Source: Pempheris klunzingeri (Eukaryota > Chordata > Actinopteri > Acropomatiformes > Pempheridae). Taken from it: a DNA stretch of 64,000 nt. Positions 54,746-64,000 of the stretch are shown here, in pieces. Position numbers and translations under genes: made by a program. The DNA lies in contig NC_092012.1 in the NCBI RefSeq assembly GCF_042242105.1, forward strand, positions 98,501-162,500, in the 5' to 3' direction. The stretch's first letter is position 1. Every line of letters starts with the position of its first letter. Under the pieces are notes generated by a model. The model did not search any database and was not told the DNA's origin. It saw nothing but the letters and a program-made list of their open reading frames with translations.

Positions 54746-57700
54746 ATGCTGCTGCCGGCCAACGCGTCCTCCAGCTGGCGTGCGCTTTCCGAGTCCAACC
54801 GGTCCGAGGCGGCGGAGGGCGGCGGGTCCGGGTGGGAGGCGGTGATCGTGCCGGCGGTTTTCGGGCTGATCTTCGTGGTGGGGGTGGTGGGGAACTCTCT
54901 GGTGATGGTGGTGATCGGGAGGGTGAGGTACGGCGGTGCAGGGGGAGGAGGAGGCAGGCGCCCCGGCAGCCCGACCAACATCTTCATCGTGAACCTGAGC
55001 GTGGCGGACCTCAGCTTCCTCCTGCTGTGCGTCCCGTTCCAGGCCACCATCTACTCCCTGCCGCAGTGGGTGTTCGGAGCCTTCCTCTGCAGGTTCGGTC
55101 ACTACTTCTCCACCGTCAGCATGCTGGTGAGCATCTTCACGCTGGTCGCCATGTCCGTGGACCGCTACGTCGCCGTGGTGCGCTCCAACAGGTCTCCGTG
55201 CGTCCGCAGCCGCAGGAACGCGCTGGCCGGGGTGTGCGCCATCTGGACGCTGTCTCTGGTGTGCTCGGTGCCAGTGGCCCAGCACCAGGTCCTCACCAGC
55301 CACCCCAGAGCCCCCAACAGCACCTTCTGCTGGGAGGAGTGGTCCGGGGCGTCCAGACTCACCTACAAGGTGACCATCCTGCTGGTCGGATACCTGCTGC
55401 CGCTGCTGCTCATCAGCTGCTGCTACACCAGGGTCAGTTCAAAAAACCTCTCATTTAACAGGATAATGTTTGACTCCCAGCCGCTGTAAAACAACCATTA
55501 ATAACAAAGCGGAGGGACCAAAGGGCGCAAACAAAGTCCTGATGGTCATAAAACCTGTGCGTAAAAACCTGCTGCAGGCGCGCGCACCAACGCTGACGAT
55601 ACCGGCGTGAACTTTCAAAATAAGAACCCCACAGAGTCACTGAGGAGATGTAACAAAGACTGAGATAAGACAGAGTCAGTGGTGGAAATGATGTTATAAT
55701 AATATAAAAACAATACTCATCATCCAACATGTCTGGAGTTTCTAAAAAATAACTGAGGAGAGAGTTTAAACAGCGACACAACAGATGAATCTGCCTCATG
55801 AGCGTTTCCCACATAACTGTCCTGAGCTGAAAACAGCTGACATAGTATCAGTGATTATTTTCATGATGATCCTTCTGCTCTTTGGTCCATCAGAGTGTCC
55901 TGAAGACGTCTCCTCAAAGATCTTCAGTTTACTGCCTCAGAGGAAAGAAACTAGAAAATACTTATATGTTTAAGAAGCTACAATCAGAGTTCTTTTCTGA
56001 AAACTCAAAATCATTGATGGACTATTGAAATAGTTGATTGATCGCCTAATGGCAGCAGCTCTGATGTGAACACAGAAATCCAGAACATGAGATGAGGCTC
56101 AGACAGGTGAACACACCCAGTGAAGAACCTGGAGTTCTTCTCCTGCATGTCAGAGGTGCAGCGTAGCGTTGTGTCATCAGTGTGGCCGGCTGAGGTCTGA
56201 GCTGAAGTTATTTCTGTCGGGGAGGTGATTCTAACGTCCTGTCACTGATTTTAATCCAGTTCGGAGCTCATTTGTCAAGTCACTCTTCACCCCTCTGCTC
56301 TGTTGTGGCTAATGTCAGTTACGGGCACATTCTGGTAACATTTAGCTCCATTTTTAGCCAATTTGTTAACATTTTAAACCGATGCCATTAAAAGTATGCA
56401 GAATGTGCTGTTAGCAGCTCCTGCCTGCAGAGTGGCCATGGACATCCAGACAATGTACTGGATCTGTACAGGTACAGGTACAGGTAGAGAGGTACAGGTA
56501 CAGGTAGAGATGTACAGATAGAGAGGTACAGGCACAGGTAGAGAGGTACAGGTACAGGTAGAGAGGTACAGGTACAAGTAGAGAGGTACAGGTACAGGTA
56601 GAGAGGTAAATGTACAGGTAAAGAGGTACTGGTACAGGTAGAGAGGTAAATGTACAGGTAAAGAGGTACTGGTACAGGTACAGGTACAGGTAGAGAGGTA
56701 CAGGCACAGGTAGACAGGTACAGGTAAAGAGGTACTGGTACAGGTAGAGAGGTAAATGTACAGGTAAAGAGGTACTGGTACAGGTACAGGTACAGGTAGA
56801 GAGGTACAGGCACAGGTAGACAGGTACAGGTACAGGTACAGATAGAGAGGTACAGGCACAGGTAGACAGGTACAGGTACAGGTACAGATAGAGAGGTACA
56901 GGTACAGGTAGAGAGGTACAGGCACAGGTAGACAGGTACAGGTACAGATAGAGAGGTACAGGTACAGGTAGAGAGGTACAGGTACAGGTACAGGTAGAGA
57001 GGTACAGGCACAGGTAGACAGGTACAGGTACAGATAGAGAGGTACAGGTACAGGTAGAGAGGTACAGGTACAGATAGAGAGGTACAGGTACAGGTAGAGA
57101 GGTACAGGTACAGGTAAACAGGTACAGGTACATACGATGTATATACGAAGTGACAGGCTGATGACGTGGAGGTGAGCAGGTGGGCGTTGAAGGACAGGTT
57201 AGGGTGGGACAGACGGACTCACTGTGCTCATCTGTTTCTGCAGGTTCTGTTTCATCTTCATAAAAAGATGAAGAACATGTCAAGGAAGTCTGAACGCTCC
57301 AAAAGAAAGGTATGGTCCTCCTCCTCTTCCTCTTCCTCTTCCTCTTCCTCTTCCTCATCTCTCAGGTTCCTGTGGATCCTGGTCCTGGTCCTGGTCCTGC
57401 TGCTGTGGTTCTCTGGTTCCTGTGGATCCTGGTCCTGGTTCTCCTGCTGTGGATTGTCAGCCACTGACACTTTTTACTGATATCAGTCCTGTTATTATTA
57501 TTCACATGTTAACTGTTGTCATGTTTTTACCTGCTACCATATTGATCAGTATCAGTCACATTGATCAGTATCAGTCACATTGATCAGTACTGTAGTTACT
57601 GTTAGTATTTTGGTTGCTGTTTGTTTTCTCTCTCTGTGGCCAACCTCCACCCAACACGGACCCCTACACAAAGCCCCTCACCTCTGAGCCTGGTTCTGTT

Positions 57701-58235
57701 CCAGGTTTCTTCCAGTTAAAGGGGAGTTTTTTCCGTTAAAAGGGAGCTCTTTATGGAAACAGTCTGAGAGAATGCTGCTATGAACTGGTGCTGTATAGAT
57801 AAAGACTGATTGATCCTCCTCCTCATCATCCTCATCATTCTCCTCCTCCTCCTCATCATCATCCTCATCATTCTCCTCTTCCTCCTCATCCTACTCCACC
57901 TCCTCCTCCTCCTCCTCATCATCCTCATCATTCTCCTCCTCATCCTCCTCTTCGTCCTCATCCTACTCCACCTCCTCAACTTCGTCCTCCTCCTCCTGCT
58001 TCTCGTCTTCCTCCTCCTCCTCCTTCTACCATCCTTCTATCCCTCCATCCTACACCCTACCATTCTGGAGACCAGCTGATGATGATGATGATGAGGGGGT
58101 TTCCTTCATCCTGATTTGATGAGCAGAATGATCCAGTTATTGGTCAAACAGCTGCTGCTCACAGGAAACATCCATGATGATGATGATGATGACCAGTCTT
58201 CATGTAGAACATCATTAACTCTGGTGTCAGCACAC

Positions 58236-58266
<31 letters not shown>

Positions 58267-60329
58267 CAGGACGTCCATCGTCACACCTGAAACACAAATT
58301 TTTCTCTGGATTCATCCACAAACTCCAGAACCAACGAAACCGAATGTTAACTCACCGTTGGGATCAAAGTGTTTCCAGGTGTTGTTACGCTGTTTTCAAG
58401 ACACTCAGATCATTGACATGACCTCCAGCAGCCAGAGGCGCCGTCAGCGTGCCGTGTGATCGCTGATGAAGGCCGTCAGGTCGAATTGATCAGCAGCAGC
58501 TCGTGTTCCGGACTGATCAGAGGGGAGGACGCCGACTGAACGTGGCTCTGAACCCTCTCCAGTCCGGAGCGCTCTCCATCCAAGGAACGTCGTCCAGGCT
58601 CCCTCTGCTTCACCTCGCCGTTCATCTCTCTGCAGAGCTGTGTCACATGACCACATATGTGATGCTCTGTCGTTATGGGGTGGGGGGGGTCAGTACGTCC
58701 TCAGAGCGATGCCGTTAGCTTGCCAACCCGTCATGGAAACAATCAGTCGGCAGTTTTCCCTCCGACAGCAGACCGCCGGCTCCCACAGCATCCGTCCCCG
58801 AGAGCCGACCGCAGCTCGTCGTGGGGGTCGTGGGGGTCACTCTGCGCACACAGAGCTGCCTGGGATTGTCTATTAGTCATTTTACGCTGTATAGAAACTA
58901 GATTTTATTATTTTGTTGTTTTTAAAATACATTTTATACGTTGTATGGTATATTTTCTGTACATTATAAAAACTGGTGAATGGTGAACATGTCCGACAGG
59001 ACTGAAGACGAGTTCCAGAGCGGCCGAGGTCACCGTAGTTGACGGCCGACAGAGTGCAGGCACCCTGTAACAGCAGATCAGTCAGGCTGATGGTTTACAG
59101 CCGAGAATCTGCTGCTCCGCCGTCAGTGCAGCAGAACAAAGGCTGCTGGGTAAATATTTAGACAGCAGGGCTAAGAATAGAGGAGATTCCCTCAGAGTCC
59201 GACTGTACGACACAAAGACAGGGAAGTTCATTCACGGCACAAACACCTTTGAACACTTTATTCATGAAGCCTTTAATCTCTCAGAGGGCTGAGACACAAA
59301 CATCACGTCACCTGATGATGGTTTAATAAGCGCCTCTTTCCTCCAGCGTCCTGACGGAGCTTTATGGTCCTGTGCAGCCTCCTTATTAAACAGCCACATC
59401 ACATCTGACGGTCTGTTGATGTTGATCATGACGTGTCTCAGCAGAACAACCTGTCTCACTATGTCTTTGGTCACCATGACAACGGGATCAGGTGACTGCT
59501 TGCTCTCCTCATGAAGGAGCATCTCCAGACTAATATGAAGACAGCTCTCCAGAGCGGGGACGTCCAGTTGGAAAGTGAGGACATTTGTGAAAAGTCACCT
59601 CGGCACCGACCACGCCATGTTCAAAGGCTCTTGAATACCCCCCCTCGGTTGGCGTTTCTGGCCCTTTGGTGTATTCGTGCTGTCCAGCTGTGACCGTCGT
59701 CTTCTTCATGTTACTGAATCCATCCAGCTGTGGGACCTCCTGAGATCCTGATCCTCTGAGGGTGTACAGGGGCCTGAATGGAACAAGTACTCTGAGTCAC
59801 ACATCTTTAAGTAGAAATGTACTTTGTTTGGGGTGTTTGGGATGGTTTGGGGGGGTTGGGGAGGTGTTTGGAGGGGTGCTTGGGGGTGATTGGGGTGTAT
59901 TTGGGGGAGCGTTTTGGGGGGGGGGGCGGGGGGGTTTATTTGGATGTACAACTCCACCCTGGCCCTTGAACACATCCTTTACACTGACGTCTCCTCTCTG
60001 GTCCCCTGCAGACGGTGCACACGGTCCTCCTGGTCGTCACAGCTTTCACCATCTGCTGGATGCCCCACCACATCATCGCCATGTGGGTAGAGTTTGGCAC
60101 CTTTCCCCTGAACAACGCCTCCTTCGCCTTTCGCATCGTCTCCCACTGTCTGTCTTATGGAAACTCCTGCGTCAACCCTCTCCTCTACGCCTTCCTGTCC
60201 GACAATTTCCAGAAGGCCTGCCGCCAGGTCTTCACCTGCCGCTTCCTGTACCCACCGCCGCCCCACAGTAAGGTGGTCCGCTTCCGCATGGAGAACTTCT
60301 CCACCACACACTCCACCACCAACATCTGA
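54746..60329 (+). CDS. galr1: Galanin receptor type 1 (356 residues)
   Basis: Class A GPCR for the neuropeptide galanin, Gi-coupled, plasma membrane. Three coding exons: 54746-55432, 57244-57309, 60012-60329, in phase. This matches GALR1 gene structure: exon 1 to the end of TM5, a short exon for loop 3, and an exon with TM6-7. Start: first in-frame ATG (LLPANASSS). Extracellular N-glycosylation sites NAS and NRS; TM1 GNSLV; TM2 NLSVADLSFLLLC; TM3 end MSVDRYVAVV (DRY); TM5 YLLPLLLISCCY; exon 2 LFHLHKKMKNMSRKSERSK; TM6 CWMPHHIIAMW; TM7 NSCVNPLLYAF. A cysteine in FTCRF could be palmitoylated. Intracellular loop 1 holds a Gly-rich insert (YGGAGGGGGRR) longer than in human GALR1 (349 residues). 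The LHKKMKNMSRKSE block favours type 1 over types 2 and 3; galr1a versus galr1b cannot be settled. Confidence 0.94.
56460..57132. repeat. Minisatellite (GGTACAGGTAGAGA)n in galr1 intron 1
   Basis: About 0.67 kb of GGTACA, GGTAGAGA and GGTAGACA units ending about 110 bp before galr1 exon 2. The units contain GGTAGAGA/GGTACAG and no stops on the opposite strand, giving Pro/Val/Leu/Tyr artefact peptides. The earlier part of the intron (55433-56459) shows no recognised element. Confidence 0.95.
57340..57812 (+). mobile_element. L2-like LINE 3' fragment in galr1 intron 2
   Basis: Starts about 30-50 bp after the exon 2 donor with a (CCTCTT)n tract, then TCTCAGGTTCCTGTGGATCC, two 44-bp units, ATCAGTCCTGTTATTATTAT and the GTTAAAGGGGAGT units; it ends near TGATTGATCC at 57812. 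It is in sense orientation with galr1. Confidence 0.88.
57813..58265. repeat. (CTC/CAT)n and (GAT)n trinucleotide-rich tract
   Basis: Pyrimidine-rich (CCTCCTCAT)n from 57813 to 58030, then (GAT)n blocks at 58078-58092, 58173-58190 and 58238-58265. galr1 intron 2. From 58266 to 59815 I recognise no element. Confidence 0.85.
59820..59937 (+). other. galr1: G-rich tract with quadruplex potential before galr1 exon 3
   Basis: About 118 bp of TTTGGGGTGTTTGGG-type repeats with more than ten runs of three or more G, ending in a run of ten G, C, then seven G, on the transcribed (RNA-like) strand, about 75 bp before the exon 3 acceptor. Confidence 0.8.
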
Positions 60330-60823
60330 TGGATGGGGGGGTTATCAGACACAGAGAAATCTAGATGGAGGGCAGCAGGTCACATGATAGCAGGACAGTG
60401 CGTGAGTGGCTGCTGAGTGTGTCTGTGAGAGCTGACCTCTAATGACAGAATCAGGACAGTTTGTTTTAATAACTGTATTAAAACTGTTTCATCTTCCTCT
60501 GGACAAAGTACAATAATTAATTATGTGCAGTATCATTAGAGTTTATATTTCCTGACTTTCTGACTGTCATGAGTCAGTATAACCAGCACATACTGTATGC
60601 GGGGGGGACACTTCATTTGTAATACATTTCATCATATGCATCACATTGTAATTATTTTGTGAATCCCCACCGCTTTAAAATGATCAATAGCTTGTTCCCA
60701 CACTAATTGGACCAGACGACTCTCTTGCTGAGAGACGTTAACAAACCGGACCGATCACACATCAATAAATCAATGATCTTCAGAACAGACAGTAAACGGT
60801 TGTTGGTGTAAAAAAGAAATAAA

Positions 60824-60829
60824 AATAAA
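60824..60829 (+). terminator. galr1: Candidate galr1 polyadenylation signal
   Basis: AATAAA in GAAATAAAAATAAATTCTG, about 495 bp after the galr1 stop codon; an overlapping AATAAA-like copy lies at 60818-60823. A GT-rich stretch (TCTGTCTGTGTTG) follows, as expected of a downstream element. Confidence 0.5.
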
Positions 60830-61035
60830 TTCTGTCTGTGTTGCCTCAGGATTTATTTTAATGGCAGTCAGAGGGTGCTCATTTATTTCTTGGTTTTTCT
60901 TCAGTGTCACAGATTCTCCTGATTATTCAGTGATGACTTTAGTGCTTTGATGTGTCAGTGATAAAGGGGACGTTTAGCGTCTGTTGGCTGTTTCTACAGT
61001 CATTAATAAATATTGATCAATTCACATACTAGATT

Positions 61036-61189
61036 TAGTGTGTGTTTTGTGTGTGTGTGTGTGTTTATGTGTTTATGTGTGTGTGTGTGTGTTTATGTGT
61101 GTGTGTTTGTGTGTGTGTTTATGTGTTTATGTGTGTGTGTGTGTTTGTGTGTGTGTTTATGTGTTTGCGTGTGTGTGTGTTTATGTGTT

Positions 61190-61228
<39 letters not shown>

Positions 61229-61262
61229 ATGTGTTTATGTGTTTATGTGTGTGTGTGTGCTG
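61036..61262. repeat. (GT)n with GTTTATGT interruptions
   Basis: About 225 bp of GTGTGTGT and GTTTATGT blocks downstream of galr1. All three forward frames stay open and give Cys/Val artefact peptides. Confidence 0.93.
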
Positions 61263-63635
61263 TAACACGTGACACCGCTCTGTGAATAAAACATGAACAT
61301 CAGAAGCTGTTTGACATTTTCTTGATCAGCATTTTCATTCTAAGAAGAAGAAGAAGAAGTTGTGACCACATAAAAGAGTCTTTGGGTCTCAGAAAAAGTC
61401 AACTTGCAGAAAAACAAGTTGAGATGTTTCTATGATAATCAGACGTTGTTCATGCGACCACCAGATGGAGCCACAGTCCTAACCTTCAAACATCAGGGAG
61501 ACCTGGGGTCCGGTCAGTCTCTGTGGGTTTGCTAACATCCTTCATCCACAAACTGGAGCTCAGTCCTGACTGAAACTCTCGGCCCAGATGGAAGAAGGTC
61601 CTCTGTGCTCTGTGTGAGCACTGCTGACGACATGAGGCCGGTCCGACTCAGAGACGATCAGGCCGGCTCTGCATCATCTTCCTGCTCTCTTTCTTCCAGT
61701 GTGGATCTGTCTCGGCTCCTCATCGTACCTGATGTTCTTCGGTCTGTCTGACCCACCAGGAGGTGGATGTACATCTCCGTCGGCATGTTGTTCATGCTTT
61801 ATTTTGGTGAACATTCTCACAGTCTGCCTGTAAGATTTTCTGCCATGAAGTCATTATCAAATTCATTTATTAAATAACTCACAAACGATCCCTGAATCTG
61901 CCTGAACATGTCACGAATCTTGGAAGCTTCAGTGCTGATCACATGGTTAAGAACGTTACTTTGGTTTGAAATGTACCGGTACATCAGTGCTAACATGCTG
62001 CTGAGGTTGGTTGTTGGTTTTCGTCTGAAAAAGCATCTGTAAATTAAATCTACTGTTAAATCTGTGGGAGGTTTTCCCTCATGTTCATATCTTCTGACTG
62101 AGTGTGGACTGACTGCAGGAGCATTACTGAAATAATCGGAGCACTTTATGGAAGGACGCCACTGAATGAGAAGCCTGGCAACGGGACAATGAGCTCTTCT
62201 TTATAGTTGTATTTGAAGGAATGCTTCTGGAACATATGAACTTTTGAACTGATTTCAGCCACTGGACGGGAACACATCTGTTAGTGAGCACACATCTCCC
62301 AGGAGGGGTCAGGACGAGCTGTGGGTCAGTCGCTCTGCAGGGCATCAAGATCCACATGGATCCAGATGGTGGAAAACCTGCCATTCTCCACCTGTCCACC
62401 AGATGGCCTCATACTTTCCCTCCTTTCCCCTTCACCTGTCTACCCCCTCCCACCTGATCACCTGACTTCCTGCAAAGCTTCAGGTCCTTTGTTCTCTTTG
62501 TTGTCTGTTTCCTGTTCCATGGACCTGGACCTTCTCTGCGCCTGCTGCCGTCCAGGGACTGTTTGGACCGACTGTCCCTGAAGTATCCCAGAAGTGTCCC
62601 TGTTGTGGAGGTGGTCTGCCCCCCCCCACGGTCAGTCAGCAGCAGCAAAGCTCTCAGTCAGCATGCTGGGCCTCATCACTCTGGACTACCTGATGGGTAA
62701 CTGTTGTCCAGGTGTACACTGTGATGTCACAGTCCTACCACAGACGGAATCTGTAGACCTACTCAGGACAGTCAGTCCCTTAGAGAGGACAGGAGGACAT
62801 TTAGACCCTCATGGAGGAGTTTCAACCTGAAACAGGTGATGAGGAGGGTCTGCCCTTCATCAGGATCTGATGAAACATGGCCACCTGTCCACTGCCTCTG
62901 TCTCACAGCTAGGTGTGTTATAATCAGGAGGTGGCTCTCTATGCACAGCTGGGATCAGGCCCAGGTCCAGATTCTGGTTCTGGTCCATATGAGTGTGGAC
63001 AGTGATGGTGGGGTGAGCTGGGAATGAGTGGGGGACAGTAGGAGATCCTTGTCTCACCTCTGGGTTTCTGTCCGGCTGTCCTGGTCCTAACACAGACTGG
63101 TTTTAGAGGGAGGGACCCTGTCCTGTCCATTCAGTCTATACTCACCCTGGTCCAGCTGACTCTGTCACCACGATAATGAGAGAGATGGAGTCTGGAGCTG
63201 TGGAGGAATCGGGGAGAGAGGTGAGATCATTGTGTTTACAGCTTTGAACAAGTTTAAAGGGATCACTGTAAGGGATCACTGTAAGGGATTACTTTAAGGG
63301 ATCACTTTAAAGGGTTACTTCAAGGGATCACTAAGGAATCACTTTAAGGGATCGCTTTAAGGGATTACTTCAAGGAATTACTTTAAGAGATCCCGTTAAG
63401 GGTTAGGGTTAGGGCTGCTTCCTGTGGTTCAGGTTTGGTGAGCAGAGGAGGCTGATTGGGGTTAGGATGGGAGGTTTGGTCCAGGTCCTGGTGAAGGACA
63501 CGGTCCCTGTGACTCTGCTGCCTCTCAGGTTTAGGGCCGACTTTTGATCCAGAGTCCGGCTCTCCGCTGGTTGAGCTGAGGTCCCATCCTGACCTCTAGT
63601 CCGGCACTAAAGGTTTGTTTTGTTTTTCTTCACTT
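61263..63635. other. Intergenic region, no gene recognised
   Basis: I found no exon with family resemblance, RNA gene or complete transposon. Short open frames (for example around 62124-62399 and 62594-62830) lack signal peptides, domains or codon bias. A run AAGGGTTAGGGTTAGGGC at about 63396-63414 is telomere-like. Confidence 0.55.
63238..63400. repeat. Short array (AAGGGATCACTTT)n
   Basis: Ten or so imperfect units of AAGGGATCACTTTAAGGGAT type, ending at the telomere-like TTAGGG triplet. Confidence 0.8.
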
Positions 63636-63639
63636 CAGC

Positions 63640-64000
63640 AATGTCAAGGAGCAATGGTGTACTAAGGACATTGAGCTGCTAGCATCCGGTCGTACTACCT
63701 GCCGAGGGAGTTTTCACATGTTATTGCTATAACGGCGTACACCCCCCCCCCCTCGGCCGATGCAGCCTGCGAGCTTCTCCACAGTGTTGTGTCACAGCTG
63801 CAGACAGCGCATCCCCAAGCCTTTCTCCTCATCACTGGGGATTTCAACCATGCTTCCCTGTCTGCCACTCTCCCAAACTTTCATCAGTACGTGGACTGCT
63901 ACACCAGGGACAATAAAACTCTGGACCTGCTGTATGCAAACACAGCGGGTGCCTACAGCTTTTGGATCTGGTGACAGAGAGGAACTGAGGAGGGTGCAGA
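63640..64000 (+). mobile_element. Rex1/CR1-like LINE, endonuclease fragment
   Basis: In frame from about 63700: LPREFSHVIAITAYTPPPPS, then FLLITGDFNHASLSATL with the GDFNH catalytic box of APE-type endonucleases, and NKTLDLLYANTAGAYSF. After 63960 the frame breaks and the sequence jumps to a linker-like EELRRVQ, so an internal segment is deleted. It continues past the window edge. Confidence 0.78.

Noticed and set aside
58444-58876. Several short frames in galr1 intron 2
   Set aside because: No recognisable domain or splice support.
62124-63130. Short frames downstream of galr1
   Set aside because: No family resemblance, overlapping on both strands, no promoter or poly(A) context.

Overview
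The window is vertebrate genomic DNA, almost certainly from a percomorph-like teleost fish. Evidence: intron-rich genes with GT..AG junctions, several fish-typical LINE families (an L2-like element with a YADD reverse transcriptase and a second, Rex1/CR1-like one with FADD), a Tc1-type transposon with TA target duplication, a tRNA-headed SINE, and very dense (AC)n and minisatellite DNA. Exon limits were found by eye from splice consensus, reading-phase continuity and recalled family sequences; no alignment was run.

Layout. (1) About 0.9-25.3 kb, minus strand: the first 28 coding exons (968 codons, phase-consistent throughout) of a VPS13C-type lipid-transfer protein; the gene runs off the left edge. 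Roughly half of its span here is tandem repeat, including a 4.2-kb array and a 1.6-kb array in one intron. (2) 25.3-29.3 kb: intergenic, four further arrays; an inverted duplication flanks vps13c exon 1. (3) 29.3-31.8 kb, plus strand: agrp, the agouti-related neuropeptide, with its ten-cysteine C-terminal domain. (4) 31.7-48.4 kb, minus strand: three chymotrypsinogen genes. The first two belong to a ~7.6-kb tandem duplication that also carries the agrp 3' untranslated end and an L2-like LINE; they encode the same 263-residue protein. A Tc1 element lies between the copies. The third gene (264 residues) is diverged and has a different S1 pocket. (5) 48.6-54.4 kb: gene-free, with a telomere-like degenerate array and nested LINEs. 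(6) 54.7-60.3 kb, plus strand: galr1, a galanin receptor in three coding exons. (7) 61-64 kb: no gene recognised; a LINE endonuclease fragment closes the window.

The genes do not form a single functional system. agrp and galr1 both belong to peptidergic circuits that control feeding, the chymotrypsinogens are pancreatic digestive zymogens, and vps13c acts at membrane contact sites. I see no microbial-type operon, CRISPR array or novel enzymatic system. The unusual content is structural: tandem repeats that start at splice donors, an inverted repeat around a first exon, a probable gene-conversion tract across the duplicated chymotrypsinogens, and an apparently missing FFAT motif in the VPS13C-like protein.
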